Assembly: GCA_029259775.1 (NCBI GenBank)
Contig: JAJDEN010000066.1
Span: forward strand, 1-56,192
Direction: 5' to 3'
Origin: Planctomycetota bacterium
Lineage (GTDB): Bacteria > Planctomycetota > PLA2 > JAEUHO01
Length of the DNA: 56,192 nucleotides
The notes under the pieces are model-generated. The model had not been told where the DNA came from. It searched no databases and worked only from the letters and a program-made list of their open reading frames with translations. This document shows positions 1-8,071 of this stretch, one piece after another. The first letter of the stretch is position 1. The number at the start of each line of letters is the position of its first letter. A program made the translations under genes and the position numbers.

Positions 1-1
1 C

Positions 2-388
2 ATGCTGATCTGGTACGCGAACATCCCCGAAGAGACGATCTACTACATCAAGCGCCTCGAGAACGGCTGGCAGCCCGTCACGCTCGCCGTCGTCCTCTTC
101 CGATTCGTCCTGCCCTTCTTCTTGCTGCTCGGACGCGGCGCGAAGATGGATGGCAAGCGTCTCGCGCAGGTCTCGGTCCTGATTCTCGTGGGCCAGGTGA
201 TCGACCTGTACTGGCTGATCATGCCGAACCTCTACCCGTCCGGCCCGCAGCTCGGCTGGCAGGAGGTCGCGCCGCTCGTCATGTTCACCGGCGTGCTGCT
301 GCTCGCCGTCGGCATGTTCCTCGGTCGCCACAGTGCGGTGGCGTCGGGCGATCCGCTGTTTGACAAGTCGAAGAACTTCCGCCTCTAG
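2..388 (+). CDS. actF: ActF, alternative complex III membrane subunit (C-terminal part)
   Basis: This is the C-terminal end of a polytopic membrane protein cut by the window edge. The opening residues WYANIPEETIYY match the conserved segment I know from ActF, a membrane subunit of alternative complex III (quinol:electron-carrier oxidoreductase). Three hydrophobic stretches follow, at about residues 26-44, 53-75 and 88-108. The gene stops 21 bases before a SCO gene and a complete cytochrome oxidase set, which is the usual act-sco-cta order in bacteria that pair complex III with a caa3 oxidase. ActF carries no heme and is thought to help with quinol binding or proton movement. ActC is the main alternative but is a longer NrfD-type protein. 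The true start lies outside the window. Confidence 0.75.
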   Translation: MLIWYANIPEETIYYIKRLENGWQPVTLAVVLFRFVLPFFLLLGRGAKMDGKRLAQVSVLILVGQVIDLYWLIMPNLYPSGPQLGWQEVAPLVMFTGVLLLAVGMFLGRHSAVASGDPLFDKSKNFRL

Positions 389-409
389 GCCCTAGCCCGA
401 AAGCACCCC

Positions 410-1285
410 ATGACGCTCCGCCGCATCGCCCTTCCGATCTTCCTGGTGCTCACCCTCGCGGTGGCCGCGCCGGTCTGTCTTGGTGGCCGCGTCGGCGCGG
501 AGGAGGCCCGCGCGGAGGAAGCCGAGGCCGTCGGCATCGACGAGAAGCTCGGAGCGACGCTCCCGCAGGGCCTGATGTTCAACGACGAAGCGGGCAAGCC
601 CGTCGAGCTCAGGTCCCTGATCCAGCGCCCGACCATCCTCACCCTCGTCTACTTCCGCTGCCCCAGCATTTGCGGTCCGCTGCTCAACGAGCTGGCGAAC
701 ACGGTCGATGAGGTGGATGACCTCGCGCCGGGCAATGACTTCGATCTCATCACAGTGAGCTTCGATCCGGCCGAGAACCCCGAGATGGCGCGCAACGGCA
801 AGACGAACCTGCTCAAGCGGATCAAGCGCGACGTGCCCGAGGACGCCTGGCGCTTCCTCACCGGCGAGGCCGAGAGCATCAAGCGCCTCGCCGACGCCGT
901 GGGCTTCCGCTACAAGCGGACGAAGGACGGCCAAGACTACGACCACGCCGGCACCGTCATCTTCGTCAGCAAGGAAGGCAAGATCGTCCGCTACCTGGGC
1001 GGCCTCGCCATGCTGCCGTTCGACATGAAGATGGCAGTGAACGACGCGCGCATCGGCAAGGAGCGCACGATCTTCCAGAAGATCCAGAGCCTGTGCTTCG
1101 GCTACGACCCCGACGGGAAGCGCTACACGCTGCTCGTCAACCGCATCGTGCTCTTCGTCACGCTGCTGGGTATCGGCATCTTCGCCCTGGTGCTCTTCCT
1201 CAAGCGCCGGCGCGGGCCTGCCCGCCCCTCACCGAACAACCCGTCCGCCGCCGCAACTGAGGTGGTGGAAGGAGGTACCGTCTGA
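410..1285 (+). CDS. SCO1/SenC copper chaperone, membrane-anchored
   Basis: SCO family thioredoxin-fold protein that delivers copper to, or reduces, the CuA site of cytochrome oxidase. An N-terminal signal sequence (about residues 4-22) is followed by the SCO core with copper ligands Cys84 and Cys88 (CPSIC) and the conserved His179 (DHAG). Unusually for minimal SCO proteins, a C-terminal transmembrane helix (about residues 245-264) with a basic tail follows, so the protein is probably held on the outer face of the membrane by this helix. The stop codon overlaps the ctaD start by one base, and a GGAGGT ribosome site for ctaD lies inside its last codons, so the two are translationally coupled. 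Identification is secure from the motif and the oxidase operon context. Confidence 0.92.
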   Translation: MTLRRIALPIFLVLTLAVAAPVCLGGRVGAEEARAEEAEAVGIDEKLGATLPQGLMFNDEAGKPVELRSLIQRPTILTLVYFRCPSICGPLLNELANTVDEVDDLAPGNDFDLITVSFDPAENPEMARNGKTNLLKRIKRDVPEDAWRFLTGEAESIKRLADAVGFRYKRTKDGQDYDHAGTVIFVSKEGKIVRYLGGLAMLPFDMKMAVNDARIGKERTIFQKIQSLCFGYDPDGKRYTLLVNRIVLFVTLLGIGIFALVLFLKRRRGPARPSPNNPSAAATEVVEGGTV

Positions 1286-2940
1286 TGTCTTCCGACACGG
1301 CCATGCCCGACCTCCCGGAAACCAACTACATCAACGCCGAGAAGGGTCTGAAGTCGTGGCTCACGACGATCGACCACAAGCGGATCGCGTTGATGTATTT
1401 GATCGCGATCGGCGGCTTCTTCGTCGTCGCGATGGGCCTCGGCTTCATGATGAGGCTCGAGTTGCTCAATCCCGGCGAGCAGTTCCTCGACGGCGCGGCC
1501 TACAACCGCGTCCTCACGCTGCACGGCGTGATCATGATCTTCCTCTTCATCATTCCCAGCATCCCTGCTGTGTTCGGCAACTTCTGCTTGCCCATCATGC
1601 TGGGGGCCAACGATGTCTCGTTCCCCCGCCTGAACCTGGCGTCCTGGTACTTCTACATCGCGGGCGCCATCGTCGCGCTGTTCTCGGTCGCGGCAGGTGG
1701 CGTGGACACGGGCTGGACGTTCTACGTGCCCTACAGCGCGAACACCGACGCCAACGTCATGTTGCCGATGTTTGCTGCTTTCTTGCTCGGTTGGTCCTCG
1801 ATCCTCACGGGGCTCAACTTCATCGTCACGACGCACCGGCTGCGCGCACCCGGCATGGGCTGGCGCCAGATGCCGCTCTTCGTCTGGGGCATCTACGCAA
1901 CGTCCTGGATCGCCGTGCTGGCGACGCCGGTCATCGGTATCACCCTGGTGCTCGTCTTGATCGAGCGCTACATGGGCATCGGCATCTTCAACGCCACCAT
2001 GGGCGGCGATCCGATCCTCTTCCAGCACCTCTTCTGGATCTACTCGCACCCGGCGGTCTATGTGATGGTGCTGCCGGCCATGGCGGTGGTGTCTGAGATC
2101 GTGCCCGTGTTCAGCCAGAAGCGGATCTTCGGCTACCGGTTCATCGCCATGTCGTCGATCGCGATCGCCGCCATCGGTTCGCTCGTGTGGGCGCACCACA
2201 TGTTCACCTCGGGCATGGCGGACGAGGGACGCATCATCTTCTCGTTCTTGACGTTCTTCGTGTCCGTGCCCAGCGCCGTGAAGGTCTTCAACTGGCTGGC
2301 GACCATGTACAAGGGCTCGATCAAGGTCGACCCGCCCATGCTGTTCGCCTTCGCCTTCATCTTCCTGTTCTCGATCGGCGGCTTCACGGGCCTCCTGCAG
2401 GGTGCGCTCTCCGTGGATATCCATCTCCACGACACGGCATTCATCGTCGCGCACTTCCACTACACGATGTTCGGCGGCACCGGCGTGATGTTCTTCGGCG
2501 CGATGTACTACTGGTGGCCGAAGATGTTCGGCCGCATGTACAACCGGACGATGGCGTATGTGGGCTTCGCGATGTTCTTCGTGGGCTTCAACACGCTCTA
2601 CTTCCCGCTGTTCATCGCGGGCTTGAAGGGCATGCCGCGTCGCTACGCGGACTACCTGCCCGAGTACCACAGCTACCACGCTCTCTCGACCGTGGGCTCG
2701 TGGATCATGGTGACGGGCATCCTCATTCTCTTCGCCAACCTGATCTGGGCGATCAAGCGTGGCAAGCGCGCGGAGCGCAACCCCTGGGGCGGCGCCACGC
2801 TCGAGTGGGCCGTTGCCTCGCCGCCCGCTACGCACCAGTTCGACGGCCCCCCCGAGGTCGGCGAGCCCTACGACTACAAGATCCCGCACTTGGGGGATGA
2901 CGAGTCCGCCGGCAGCGGTGCTGACGAGGGGAAGGCATGA
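1285..2940 (+). CDS. ctaD: Cytochrome c oxidase subunit I, A2 type
   Basis: Catalytic subunit of the heme-copper oxidase: it reduces O2 to water at the heme a3-CuB centre and pumps protons. The 551-residue, roughly 12-helix protein has the expected heme and copper histidine segments. The helix-VI motif reads YSHPAVY (Tyr253-Tyr259): the glutamate of the usual HPEVY is missing and a Tyr-Ser pair precedes the His. That is the hallmark of A2-type oxidases such as those of Rhodothermus and Thermus, where the Tyr replaces Glu at the end of the D channel. His255 would be a CuB ligand and Tyr259 the cross-linked tyrosine (family knowledge). The gene overlaps ctaE by four bases. The A2 motif agrees with the cytochrome c-fused subunit II and with alternative complex III upstream. 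Confidence 0.97.
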   Translation: MSSDTAMPDLPETNYINAEKGLKSWLTTIDHKRIALMYLIAIGGFFVVAMGLGFMMRLELLNPGEQFLDGAAYNRVLTLHGVIMIFLFIIPSIPAVFGNFCLPIMLGANDVSFPRLNLASWYFYIAGAIVALFSVAAGGVDTGWTFYVPYSANTDANVMLPMFAAFLLGWSSILTGLNFIVTTHRLRAPGMGWRQMPLFVWGIYATSWIAVLATPVIGITLVLVLIERYMGIGIFNATMGGDPILFQHLFWIYSHPAVYVMVLPAMAVVSEIVPVFSQKRIFGYRFIAMSSIAIAAIGSLVWAHHMFTSGMADEGRIIFSFLTFFVSVPSAVKVFNWLATMYKGSIKVDPPMLFAFAFIFLFSIGGFTGLLQGALSVDIHLHDTAFIVAHFHYTMFGGTGVMFFGAMYYWWPKMFGRMYNRTMAYVGFAMFFVGFNTLYFPLFIAGLKGMPRRYADYLPEYHSYHALSTVGSWIMVTGILILFANLIWAIKRGKRAERNPWGGATLEWAVASPPATHQFDGPPEVGEPYDYKIPHLGDDESAGSGADEGKA

Positions 2941-3611
2941 GCGACGCCACCGCCACTCCGGCCGAACTGCACGGGCACGAGGACCACGGGCATGAGGACC
3001 ACGAGGCCCACTACGGGGTTCCGGGCTACGACCCGACCGCCTCGAAGATGGGCATGTGGCTGTTCCTGTTCACGGAGCTGCTCCTCTTCGGCACGCTGTT
3101 CATCGTGTTCGCGGCCTACTTCTACAAGTTCCCGACGTACTTCATGGAAGCGTCCAGCTCGCTGAACATCCCGGTCGGCGGCTTCAACACGGTCGTGCTG
3201 CTCACCAGCTCGTTGACCATGGCGCTGGCCATCGCGGCTCTGCAGCGCGGCAACGTCAAGCTGTCCGTGAAGATGCTCAACGCGACGATCGGCTTTGCGG
3301 TGCTGTTCTGCATCGTGAAGGCCTTCGAGTGGGGCGGCAAGTTCGAGCACGGCATCTGGCCGGGCTCCGACCACGTCAGCGCCATGGAGTTCGGGCAGCA
3401 GGTCTTCTACAGCCTGTACTTCGTCATGACGGGGTTCCACGCCCTGCACGTGATCATCGGCGCGGGTCTCATTCTCTGGGTGAAGAAGCGGACGCTGAAC
3501 GGGACGATCTCCCAGGAGCGCCTGGTGCTGATGGAGAACATCGGCCTGTACTGGCACCTGGTCGACCTCGTTTGGATCTTCCTCTTCCCGCTGTACTACC
3601 TGATTTCGTAG
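2937..3611 (+). CDS. ctaE: Cytochrome c oxidase subunit III
   Basis: Integral membrane subunit III of the caa3 oxidase, which stabilises subunit I and supports proton uptake. The 224-residue length and about five to six helices fit bacterial CtaE; the GFHALHVIIG segment near residue 165 and the C-terminal YWHLVDLVWIFLFPLYYL are typical. The start codon is set by the ATGA overlap with ctaD. The N-terminus is histidine-rich: about residues 11-23 hold the repeated unit HEDHG, encoded by a near-perfect 15-base tandem duplication. This region precedes the first helix and would be cytoplasmic; metal binding is possible but is only an inference. Confidence 0.95.
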   Translation: MSDATATPAELHGHEDHGHEDHEAHYGVPGYDPTASKMGMWLFLFTELLLFGTLFIVFAAYFYKFPTYFMEASSSLNIPVGGFNTVVLLTSSLTMALAIAALQRGNVKLSVKMLNATIGFAVLFCIVKAFEWGGKFEHGIWPGSDHVSAMEFGQQVFYSLYFVMTGFHALHVIIGAGLILWVKKRTLNGTISQERLVLMENIGLYWHLVDLVWIFLFPLYYLIS

Positions 3612-3620
3612 GGGGCTCGA

Positions 3621-3932
3621 ATGGACGCTGCCGCTCACGACACGCACGACGCTCACGACGAGCCGCACCTGACACCGTACTCGGTGTACGTGGGCATTTG
3701 GCTCGCGTTGATCGCCCTCACCGGCGTCACCGTCCTGGCTTCCGTCGTGGACATGAAGCACCAGGCGATCTTCGTCGCCCTGTTCGTGGCCACGGCCAAG
3801 TCGACTCTCGTCGTGCTGTACTTCATGCACATCGCCTTCGAGAATCGCGTCTTCTGGTGGTTCCTGCTGTCGGCGATCGCCACCTTCGTGATCTTCGTAC
3901 TCCTCACCTTCGCCGACTACGCGTACAGGTAA
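3621..3932 (+). CDS. ctaF: Cytochrome c oxidase subunit IV (CtaF type)
   Basis: Small three-helix membrane protein of 103 residues belonging to the prokaryotic subunit IV (CtaF/CyoD-like) group. The segments WLALIALTGVTVLASVV, FVALFVATAKSTLVVLYFMH and FLLSAIATFVIFVLLTFA are the three helices. The KSTLVVLYFMHI stretch is the conserved part of the family. Like CtaE it begins with a histidine-rich stretch (HDTHDAHDEPH). It lies nine bases after ctaE and 17 bases before the subunit II gene, inside the oxidase operon. It has no cofactor; its likely role is assembly or stability of the complex. Confidence 0.9.
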   Translation: MDAAAHDTHDAHDEPHLTPYSVYVGIWLALIALTGVTVLASVVDMKHQAIFVALFVATAKSTLVVLYFMHIAFENRVFWWFLLSAIATFVIFVLLTFADYAYR

Positions 3933-3949
3933 CCCGGTAGGGACAACCC

Positions 3950-5023
3950 ATGATTCTCGCCTCACAAAAGATCATCGACGCTGTCGACAGCGCCTTCTGG
4001 ACGATCACCATCGTGAGCGTGGTCTTCCTCATCGGGATCATGGCGGCCCTCGTCATGTTCAGCGTGAAGTACCACCGCACGCGGCATCCGAAGCCGGCGC
4101 GGATCTCGGGCAACATGAAGCTCGAGATCGCCTGGACGATCATTCCCACGCTCATCGCCGTGTGGATGTTCTTCATCGGCCTGGACGGGTTCCAGCTGAT
4201 TCGCAACGTGCCGGAGAACGCGTACGTCGTCGAGGTCGAGGCTCGCCAGTGGGCCTTCACGTTCCGCTACCCCGAGGCCAAGAACGTCACGGACACCAAG
4301 CTCTACGTGCCCGTCGGAACGCCCATCCACTGCAAGCTCAGCTCGGCTGAGGGCGACGTCCTGCACAGCCTCTACCTCCCGCACTTCCGCGTGAAGGAAG
4401 ACTGCGTCCCGGGCAAGCCCAGCTACCTCTGGTTCCAGGCGGACGAGATCGGCACGTACAACATCTTCTGTGCCGAGTTCTGCGGCAAGGACCACTCGCA
4501 GATGCTCACCACGCTCGAGGTCCTCTCGCAGGAGGACTTCGACGCCTGGTTGGACAAGAAGCTCGAGCATCGCTTCCGCCCGATCGACGACGTCGCGGTG
4601 GTGATGAAGGCCGAGTCGCTGAGCGCATGCGACGCACCCAAGCTCTACAAGACCTACTGCGCCTCCTGCCACGGCGGCCAGGGGGAGGGCGGCCTCGTCG
4701 AGGGGGCACGCAGTTTCCAGACCGACCGCCCCGCGAAGTGGAAGAAGGGCGTCAAGATCACGGACATCTTCCGCACCCTCACGCTCGGTCTGCCTGACAC
4801 GCGGATGAAGTCCTTCGCCAACCTCTCCGCATGGGATCGCTTCGCGTTGGCGCACTACGTCGCCAGCCTCTATGTCGAGGGCCCGGGCCGCTCGGCTGCC
4901 ACCCAGGCCGAGTACGAGCAGCTGATCAAGGAGTACAAGCTCGACGAGCAGATGAAGGTCTCGCGCGAGTTCCCGATCAACGAGGCGATAGACGAGATCG
5001 TCGCCAAGAGCGCGAACAAGTAG
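3950..5023 (+). CDS. ctaC: Cytochrome c oxidase subunit II with fused cytochrome c (caa3 type)
   Basis: Electron-entry subunit of the caa3 oxidase. Two N-terminal helices (about residues 14-38 and 60-80) are followed by the cupredoxin domain with the binuclear CuA site: His139, then Cys174, Cys178, His182 and Met185 in CAEFCGKDHSQM. A C-terminal class I cytochrome c domain follows, with heme site Cys237-Cys240-His241 (CASCH) and likely axial Met286 (DTRM). The fusion means the oxidase carries its own cytochrome c, as expected for A2/caa3 enzymes fed directly by alternative complex III. The gene sits after subunits I, III and IV, an order unlike the common ctaC-ctaD. No separate signal peptide is evident; the first helix serves as anchor. 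Confidence 0.96.
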   Translation: MILASQKIIDAVDSAFWTITIVSVVFLIGIMAALVMFSVKYHRTRHPKPARISGNMKLEIAWTIIPTLIAVWMFFIGLDGFQLIRNVPENAYVVEVEARQWAFTFRYPEAKNVTDTKLYVPVGTPIHCKLSSAEGDVLHSLYLPHFRVKEDCVPGKPSYLWFQADEIGTYNIFCAEFCGKDHSQMLTTLEVLSQEDFDAWLDKKLEHRFRPIDDVAVVMKAESLSACDAPKLYKTYCASCHGGQGEGGLVEGARSFQTDRPAKWKKGVKITDIFRTLTLGLPDTRMKSFANLSAWDRFALAHYVASLYVEGPGRSAATQAEYEQLIKEYKLDEQMKVSREFPINEAIDEIVAKSANK

Positions 5024-5038
5024 GTACCCCACGCGGCG

Positions 5039-5971
5039 ATGGACCCCCAAACCGGCCTCGCTTCCGTCCGCGGCGCCGCCGCCATGCGCACCCAGGTGGG
5101 TGGCCTGATGGGCGTCGTGCGTCTCCTGCTCGAGCTGTCGAAGGCGCGCATCACCTTCGCGGTGACCTTCTCCGTGATGACGGGCTACGTGCTCTTCGCT
5201 GAGACGGTCGACGGCGGCATGATCCTGCCGGTCCTGGGCGTGTTCCTGCTCGCCTGCGGCTCCGCGACGATCAACCACGTCCAGGAGTGGCGCACCGACG
5301 CCATGATGGACCGGACGCGCAATCGCCCCATTCCCTCGGGTCGGATCAGCCCGAAGGGCGCGCTCTCGATCGCCGTGCTCTTTCTCGCCGTAGGGCTCAA
5401 TCTCCTGGCCCAGATCGAGCATCACACGCTGGTCGTCGTGCTGCTCGGCGCGTTCGCCGTCTTCTACTACAACGGCGTCTACTGGGCGCTCAAGCGGGTC
5501 ACGGCCTTCGCCGTGGTCCCGGGCGCCCTGATCGGCGCCGTGCCGCCGATCCTCGGCTGGTGTGCGGCCGGCGGCTGGTACTCCGACCCGCGCATTCTCG
5601 AGGTCGCCGCGTTCTTCTTCATATGGCAGATCCCGCACTTCTGGCTGCTCGTGCGGCTGTTCGGGACCCAGTACGAAGCGGCCGGCCTGCCCACACCGAT
5701 GAAGCTGTTCCAGCCCAAGCAGTTCCAGCGCATCACGTTCAACTGGATCCTCATGACCGCGGTGCTGGGCCTCCTGCTCGCTGCGGTGCACGACATCGCG
5801 CTGCCGTGGAACTTCATCGCCCTCGCCGGGTCCATCTGGATCGTGTTCGAAGCGATCGGGTACCTGCGCAGCGAGTCGACCCGCCCGGCGGCACGCAAGC
5901 TCTTCACGCAGCTCAATGTCTACGCGCTGACGATGATGCTGCTCCTGATGGCCGACGCGCTCAGCTCGTAG
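5039..5971 (+). CDS. ctaB: Protoheme IX farnesyltransferase (heme O synthase)
   Basis: UbiA-family membrane prenyltransferase that adds a farnesyl group to heme b, giving heme O, the precursor of heme A for the oxidase encoded upstream. The first aspartate-rich motif region reads NHVQEW..DAMMDRTRNRPIPSGRI (about residues 80-104), where DRTRNRP is the family signature. The second conserved loop is around WQIPHFWLL (about residue 198). Eight or nine helices can be drawn. The annotated start is 15 bases after ctaC; an alternative ATG at 5084 would remove 15 residues that precede the conserved core. The 3' end overlaps by 11 bases the convergent gene on the other strand. No heme A synthase (CtaA) is present here. 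Confidence 0.93.
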   Translation: MDPQTGLASVRGAAAMRTQVGGLMGVVRLLLELSKARITFAVTFSVMTGYVLFAETVDGGMILPVLGVFLLACGSATINHVQEWRTDAMMDRTRNRPIPSGRISPKGALSIAVLFLAVGLNLLAQIEHHTLVVVLLGAFAVFYYNGVYWALKRVTAFAVVPGALIGAVPPILGWCAAGGWYSDPRILEVAAFFFIWQIPHFWLLVRLFGTQYEAAGLPTPMKLFQPKQFQRITFNWILMTAVLGLLLAAVHDIALPWNFIALAGSIWIVFEAIGYLRSESTRPAARKLFTQLNVYALTMMLLLMADALSS

Positions 5972-6431
5972 CGGCTTCGGCCGGCGCTTCCGCCGCGGCC
6001 TTGATGTCCTCGAAGTCCTTCCGCATGCACTTCTTCATCATGCCGGACATGAGCCAGCCCAGCGGCGTCATGAGCTTGGCCAGGAACGTGTTGGCCTTCC
6101 AGCTCATGAGCATCTCGACGCGCGTCCCCGCGCCCTGGGGCGTGAGCCTGAACTCCGAGAGCCAGGAACTGCCACAGGAGTCGCCGCCGACGGAGTAGCC
6201 GTTCGGCGGATCCCAGGCAGTGATCCACATCTCCTCGGTCGCTTCCTTCTTCATCATGATGCGCGTCTCGCGCCAGCGCGTGCCGACGCCGATGTCGCCC
6301 TCCGTGAGGACCTCGAGTTGGGTGATCGCGGAGATGCGGTCCGCGGCGCCGTGCAGATCGGACATGATCTCCCACGTCCGCTCGAGCGGCGCGTTGATGA
6401 CGATCTCGACCATGGGCTTGAGCTTGGCCAT
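5961..6431 (-). CDS. SRPBCC-fold protein (START/polyketide cyclase-like)
   Basis: A 156-residue protein of the SRPBCC ligand-binding superfamily. It begins VEIVINAPLERTWEIMSDLHGAADRIS, the typical beta-strand and helix opening, contains WRETRIMM in the central sheet and ends with a long amphipathic C-terminal helix holding several methionines. Members bind hydrophobic ligands; no specific ligand can be read from the sequence. The start at 6431 is chosen because AGGAGG lies at 6445-6440, eight bases upstream. A run of 12 consecutive G (plus strand) lies directly upstream of that ribosome site. The gene converges on ctaB and has no clear functional link to it. Confidence 0.75.
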   Translation of the reverse strand: MAKLKPMVEIVINAPLERTWEIMSDLHGAADRISAITQLEVLTEGDIGVGTRWRETRIMMKKEATEEMWITAWDPPNGYSVGGDSCGSSWLSEFRLTPQGAGTRVEMLMSWKANTFLAKLMTPLGWLMSGMMKKCMRKDFEDIKAAAEAPAEAATS

Positions 6432-6445
6432 GACAGCGGCCTCCT

Positions 6446-6457
6446 GGGGGGGGGGGG
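6446..6457. repeat. 12-base G/C homopolymer in a 5' leader
   Basis: Twelve consecutive G on the plus strand (C on the coding strand of the SRPBCC gene), between the putative -10 box and the Shine-Dalgarno sequence. Such runs are prone to slippage in replication, transcription and sequencing. Confidence 0.9.
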
Positions 6458-6462
6458 CGCGC

Positions 6463-6468
6463 ATCCTA
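6463..6468 (-). promoter_or_regulatory. Putative -10 box TAGGAT
   Basis: TAGGAT lies 31 bases upstream of the SRPBCC gene start. A transcription start six to seven bases downstream would fall at the beginning of the 12-C run (coding strand, 6457-6446). Confidence 0.4.
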
Positions 6469-6486
6469 GCCCAAGCGCAGGGGCGG

Positions 6487-7629
6487 CTACTTGGGACGCA
6501 CGAAGTAGGCAAACTTGCGCTTGGTGTGGGGGTCCCGGGCGTCCACGCGGTACGTGTAGCGCTTGCCGCCTCGGTCGATCACGACCTTCACCAGGTCGTC
6601 GCTGTCCGGATCGAGGCTCCGTGCGATGCGGATCGCATCCTCGCGCGTCTGGACCAGGCGATCGTTGATCGAGACCAGGATGTCGCCACGGCGCACGTCG
6701 AACTTCTCGGCCGGGAGGCCCTTCGCCATGCCGGTGATGCGCAGCCCGAGAATGCGCTTTGTCGTCGGGTCCTCGGCGACGGCGGTCTTGAAGCTCTCGG
6801 CGAGCGCGGCGATCCCGCGTCCCCGACTCCAGCCGTGCGTCAGGTCGTCGAACTCGATCACCCGGTCGTAGCGGTCGAGCGGGTTCGTGTGGGCCGTGGG
6901 GCGGAGCGCCTCGATGCGCGGGAGTTCCTTGGTCGCGCCAATCCGGATCCTGACTTCGGCCTCGCTCTTGTCGTGCGCGCCGCCGGCCTTCTCCGGCCAG
7001 ATGCAGCCGCCCGCGCTGAGCGTCAGCCCGTCCTCCGCGTCGTAGCGGTAGGTCTTCGAGAGCAGGACCTCACCGTCCTGCAGTACGTCGTAGCGGAGTA
7101 CGTACGAATGCACGGCCAGCCGCGTGACGCCGGTGAGGCGGAAGCGGGCCGGGTCGTCGTGGCTGGCGCGCAGGATCTCCCCTGGACCGAAGCCGAGCAT
7201 CTTGCCTGTCGCGTGGAACTGGAAGCCGACGGCCGTGGCGACGGCCGGGTCGTGGGCGATCATGCGTACGCTGCCGAGCGAGGCGAGGTCGTCGGACAGG
7301 TCGGGCGTCGGCGGAGCCTGCGGATCCGGTGCCTCGGGCGCCGGCGGCAGGGGACCGGAGAAGATCCAATGCCCCGGGTTGTGATCGCGGAAGCGCCACA
7401 CGATCTGGGTCATGGCGTCGCTCGCCACGGGCTGCGGGGGGCGCCAGCGAAGCCCTGAGGCCCGGCCGCGCTCGTAGCCCGCGCGCGCCTCGGAGCCGAC
7501 ACGCGCCTGGGCTTCGCGGTCGCTGGAGAGCAGGACGACCCCGGTCGCGACGAGCAGGCCTGCGAGCGCGAGGTTGGTGACCTGCAGGGTCCGTCGCCAG
7601 CGGTGGGGGGTGAAGCGAGCATGGGCCAT
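6487..7629 (-). CDS. Membrane-anchored PDZ-domain protein
   Basis: A 380-residue protein with one N-terminal transmembrane helix (about residues 16-35) and a C-terminal PDZ-like domain (about residues 285-365, with GLPAEKFDVRRGDILVSIND as its core). The region between is extracytoplasmic and has no motif I recognise. The layout of a single helix plus a distal PDZ resembles the type II secretion protein GspC, but no other secretion gene is nearby, so this is only an architectural likeness. The start at 7629 follows a GGAGG (complement of 7635-7639); a longer reading frame from 7737 lacks such a site and adds no recognisable sequence. No protease catalytic residues are seen, so it is not an HtrA. 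Confidence 0.6.
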   Translation of the reverse strand: MAHARFTPHRWRRTLQVTNLALAGLLVATGVVLLSSDREAQARVGSEARAGYERGRASGLRWRPPQPVASDAMTQIVWRFRDHNPGHWIFSGPLPPAPEAPDPQAPPTPDLSDDLASLGSVRMIAHDPAVATAVGFQFHATGKMLGFGPGEILRASHDDPARFRLTGVTRLAVHSYVLRYDVLQDGEVLLSKTYRYDAEDGLTLSAGGCIWPEKAGGAHDKSEAEVRIRIGATKELPRIEALRPTAHTNPLDRYDRVIEFDDLTHGWSRGRGIAALAESFKTAVAEDPTTKRILGLRITGMAKGLPAEKFDVRRGDILVSINDRLVQTREDAIRIARSLDPDSDDLVKVVIDRGGKRYTYRVDARDPHTKRKFAYFVRPK

Positions 7630-7665
7630 GGGGGCCTCCAGTCCGCATGTTGGACGACCGTCGGG

Positions 7666-7940
7666 CCGCAGATCCCGCTGCGGAATTCCGCGCAGCCGGC
7701 GAAGCGTTGCCGTACCGGTTGCGCCCCAGAGGCCCACTGGATGCGCTCTTGTGGCGGGTCTACGCCGTCCGGATCGACATCACCGTGCCGCGCAAGGAGA
7801 TGGTCCTCGACCGCGAGCCGGGCAAGGACCATCGGCATGAGGCCGTCTACGTGGCGATCGGCGACGCCTTCACGGCGGCCAAGCGCCCACGCGACGACTA
7901 CAGCGCCAAGCTCCGCGGCAACGTCAAGCGACACTTGTAG
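7666..7940 (+). pseudogene. Decayed ribosome hibernation factor (HPF/RaiA, S30AE) gene
   Basis: The intact frame 7647-7940 ends with YAVRIDITVPRKEM, DREP, DHRHEAVYVAIGDAF and RGNVKRH, a clear match to the C-terminal two thirds of the HPF/RaiA-like family (usual consensus VRIDLTVPGGE, NREP, HEDVYVAIRDAF, RGDVKTH). The N-terminal third is not present in that frame. In a neighbouring frame, bases 7669-7740 read QIPLRN, CRTGC and EAHWMRSCGG, resembling the family's opening QIPLQITFRN and its CRVVVEAPHxHHxGG strand. This suggests at least one frameshift near 7755 and an internal deletion of helix 1. An open frame from ATG 7647 could make a truncated 97-residue product, but it would lack half the S30AE fold. 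The gene is transcribed divergently from the PDZ gene. Confidence 0.55.
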
Positions 7941-8024
7941 GGACGGACGTGCATCAGAGCAGCAGAAGTCGAACCGCAGAGGGCACCCTGCGTAACGATG
8001 CCCAACGGCAAAGACAAGAAGATG

Positions 8025-8052
8025 AACCGCCGAGGCGCAGAGGACGCAGAGG
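8025..8052. repeat. CAGAGGCACAGAG-type intergenic repeat, diverged copy
   Basis: Bases 8025-8052 (AACCGCCGAGGCGCAGAGG and on) align over 28 positions with the repeat at 21159, differing at about five positions, mostly A to G. It sits between the hibernation-factor remnant and the CPBP gene, with a partial copy upstream near 7971. Confidence 0.5.
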
Positions 8053-8071
8053 CGCGTCCGCAACCTGAGCC

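Noticed and set aside
1123..2889. Long antisense frame opposite ctaD
   Set aside because: Composition is His/Arg/Asp-rich shadow coding opposite a secure gene; it has no domain or ribosome site.
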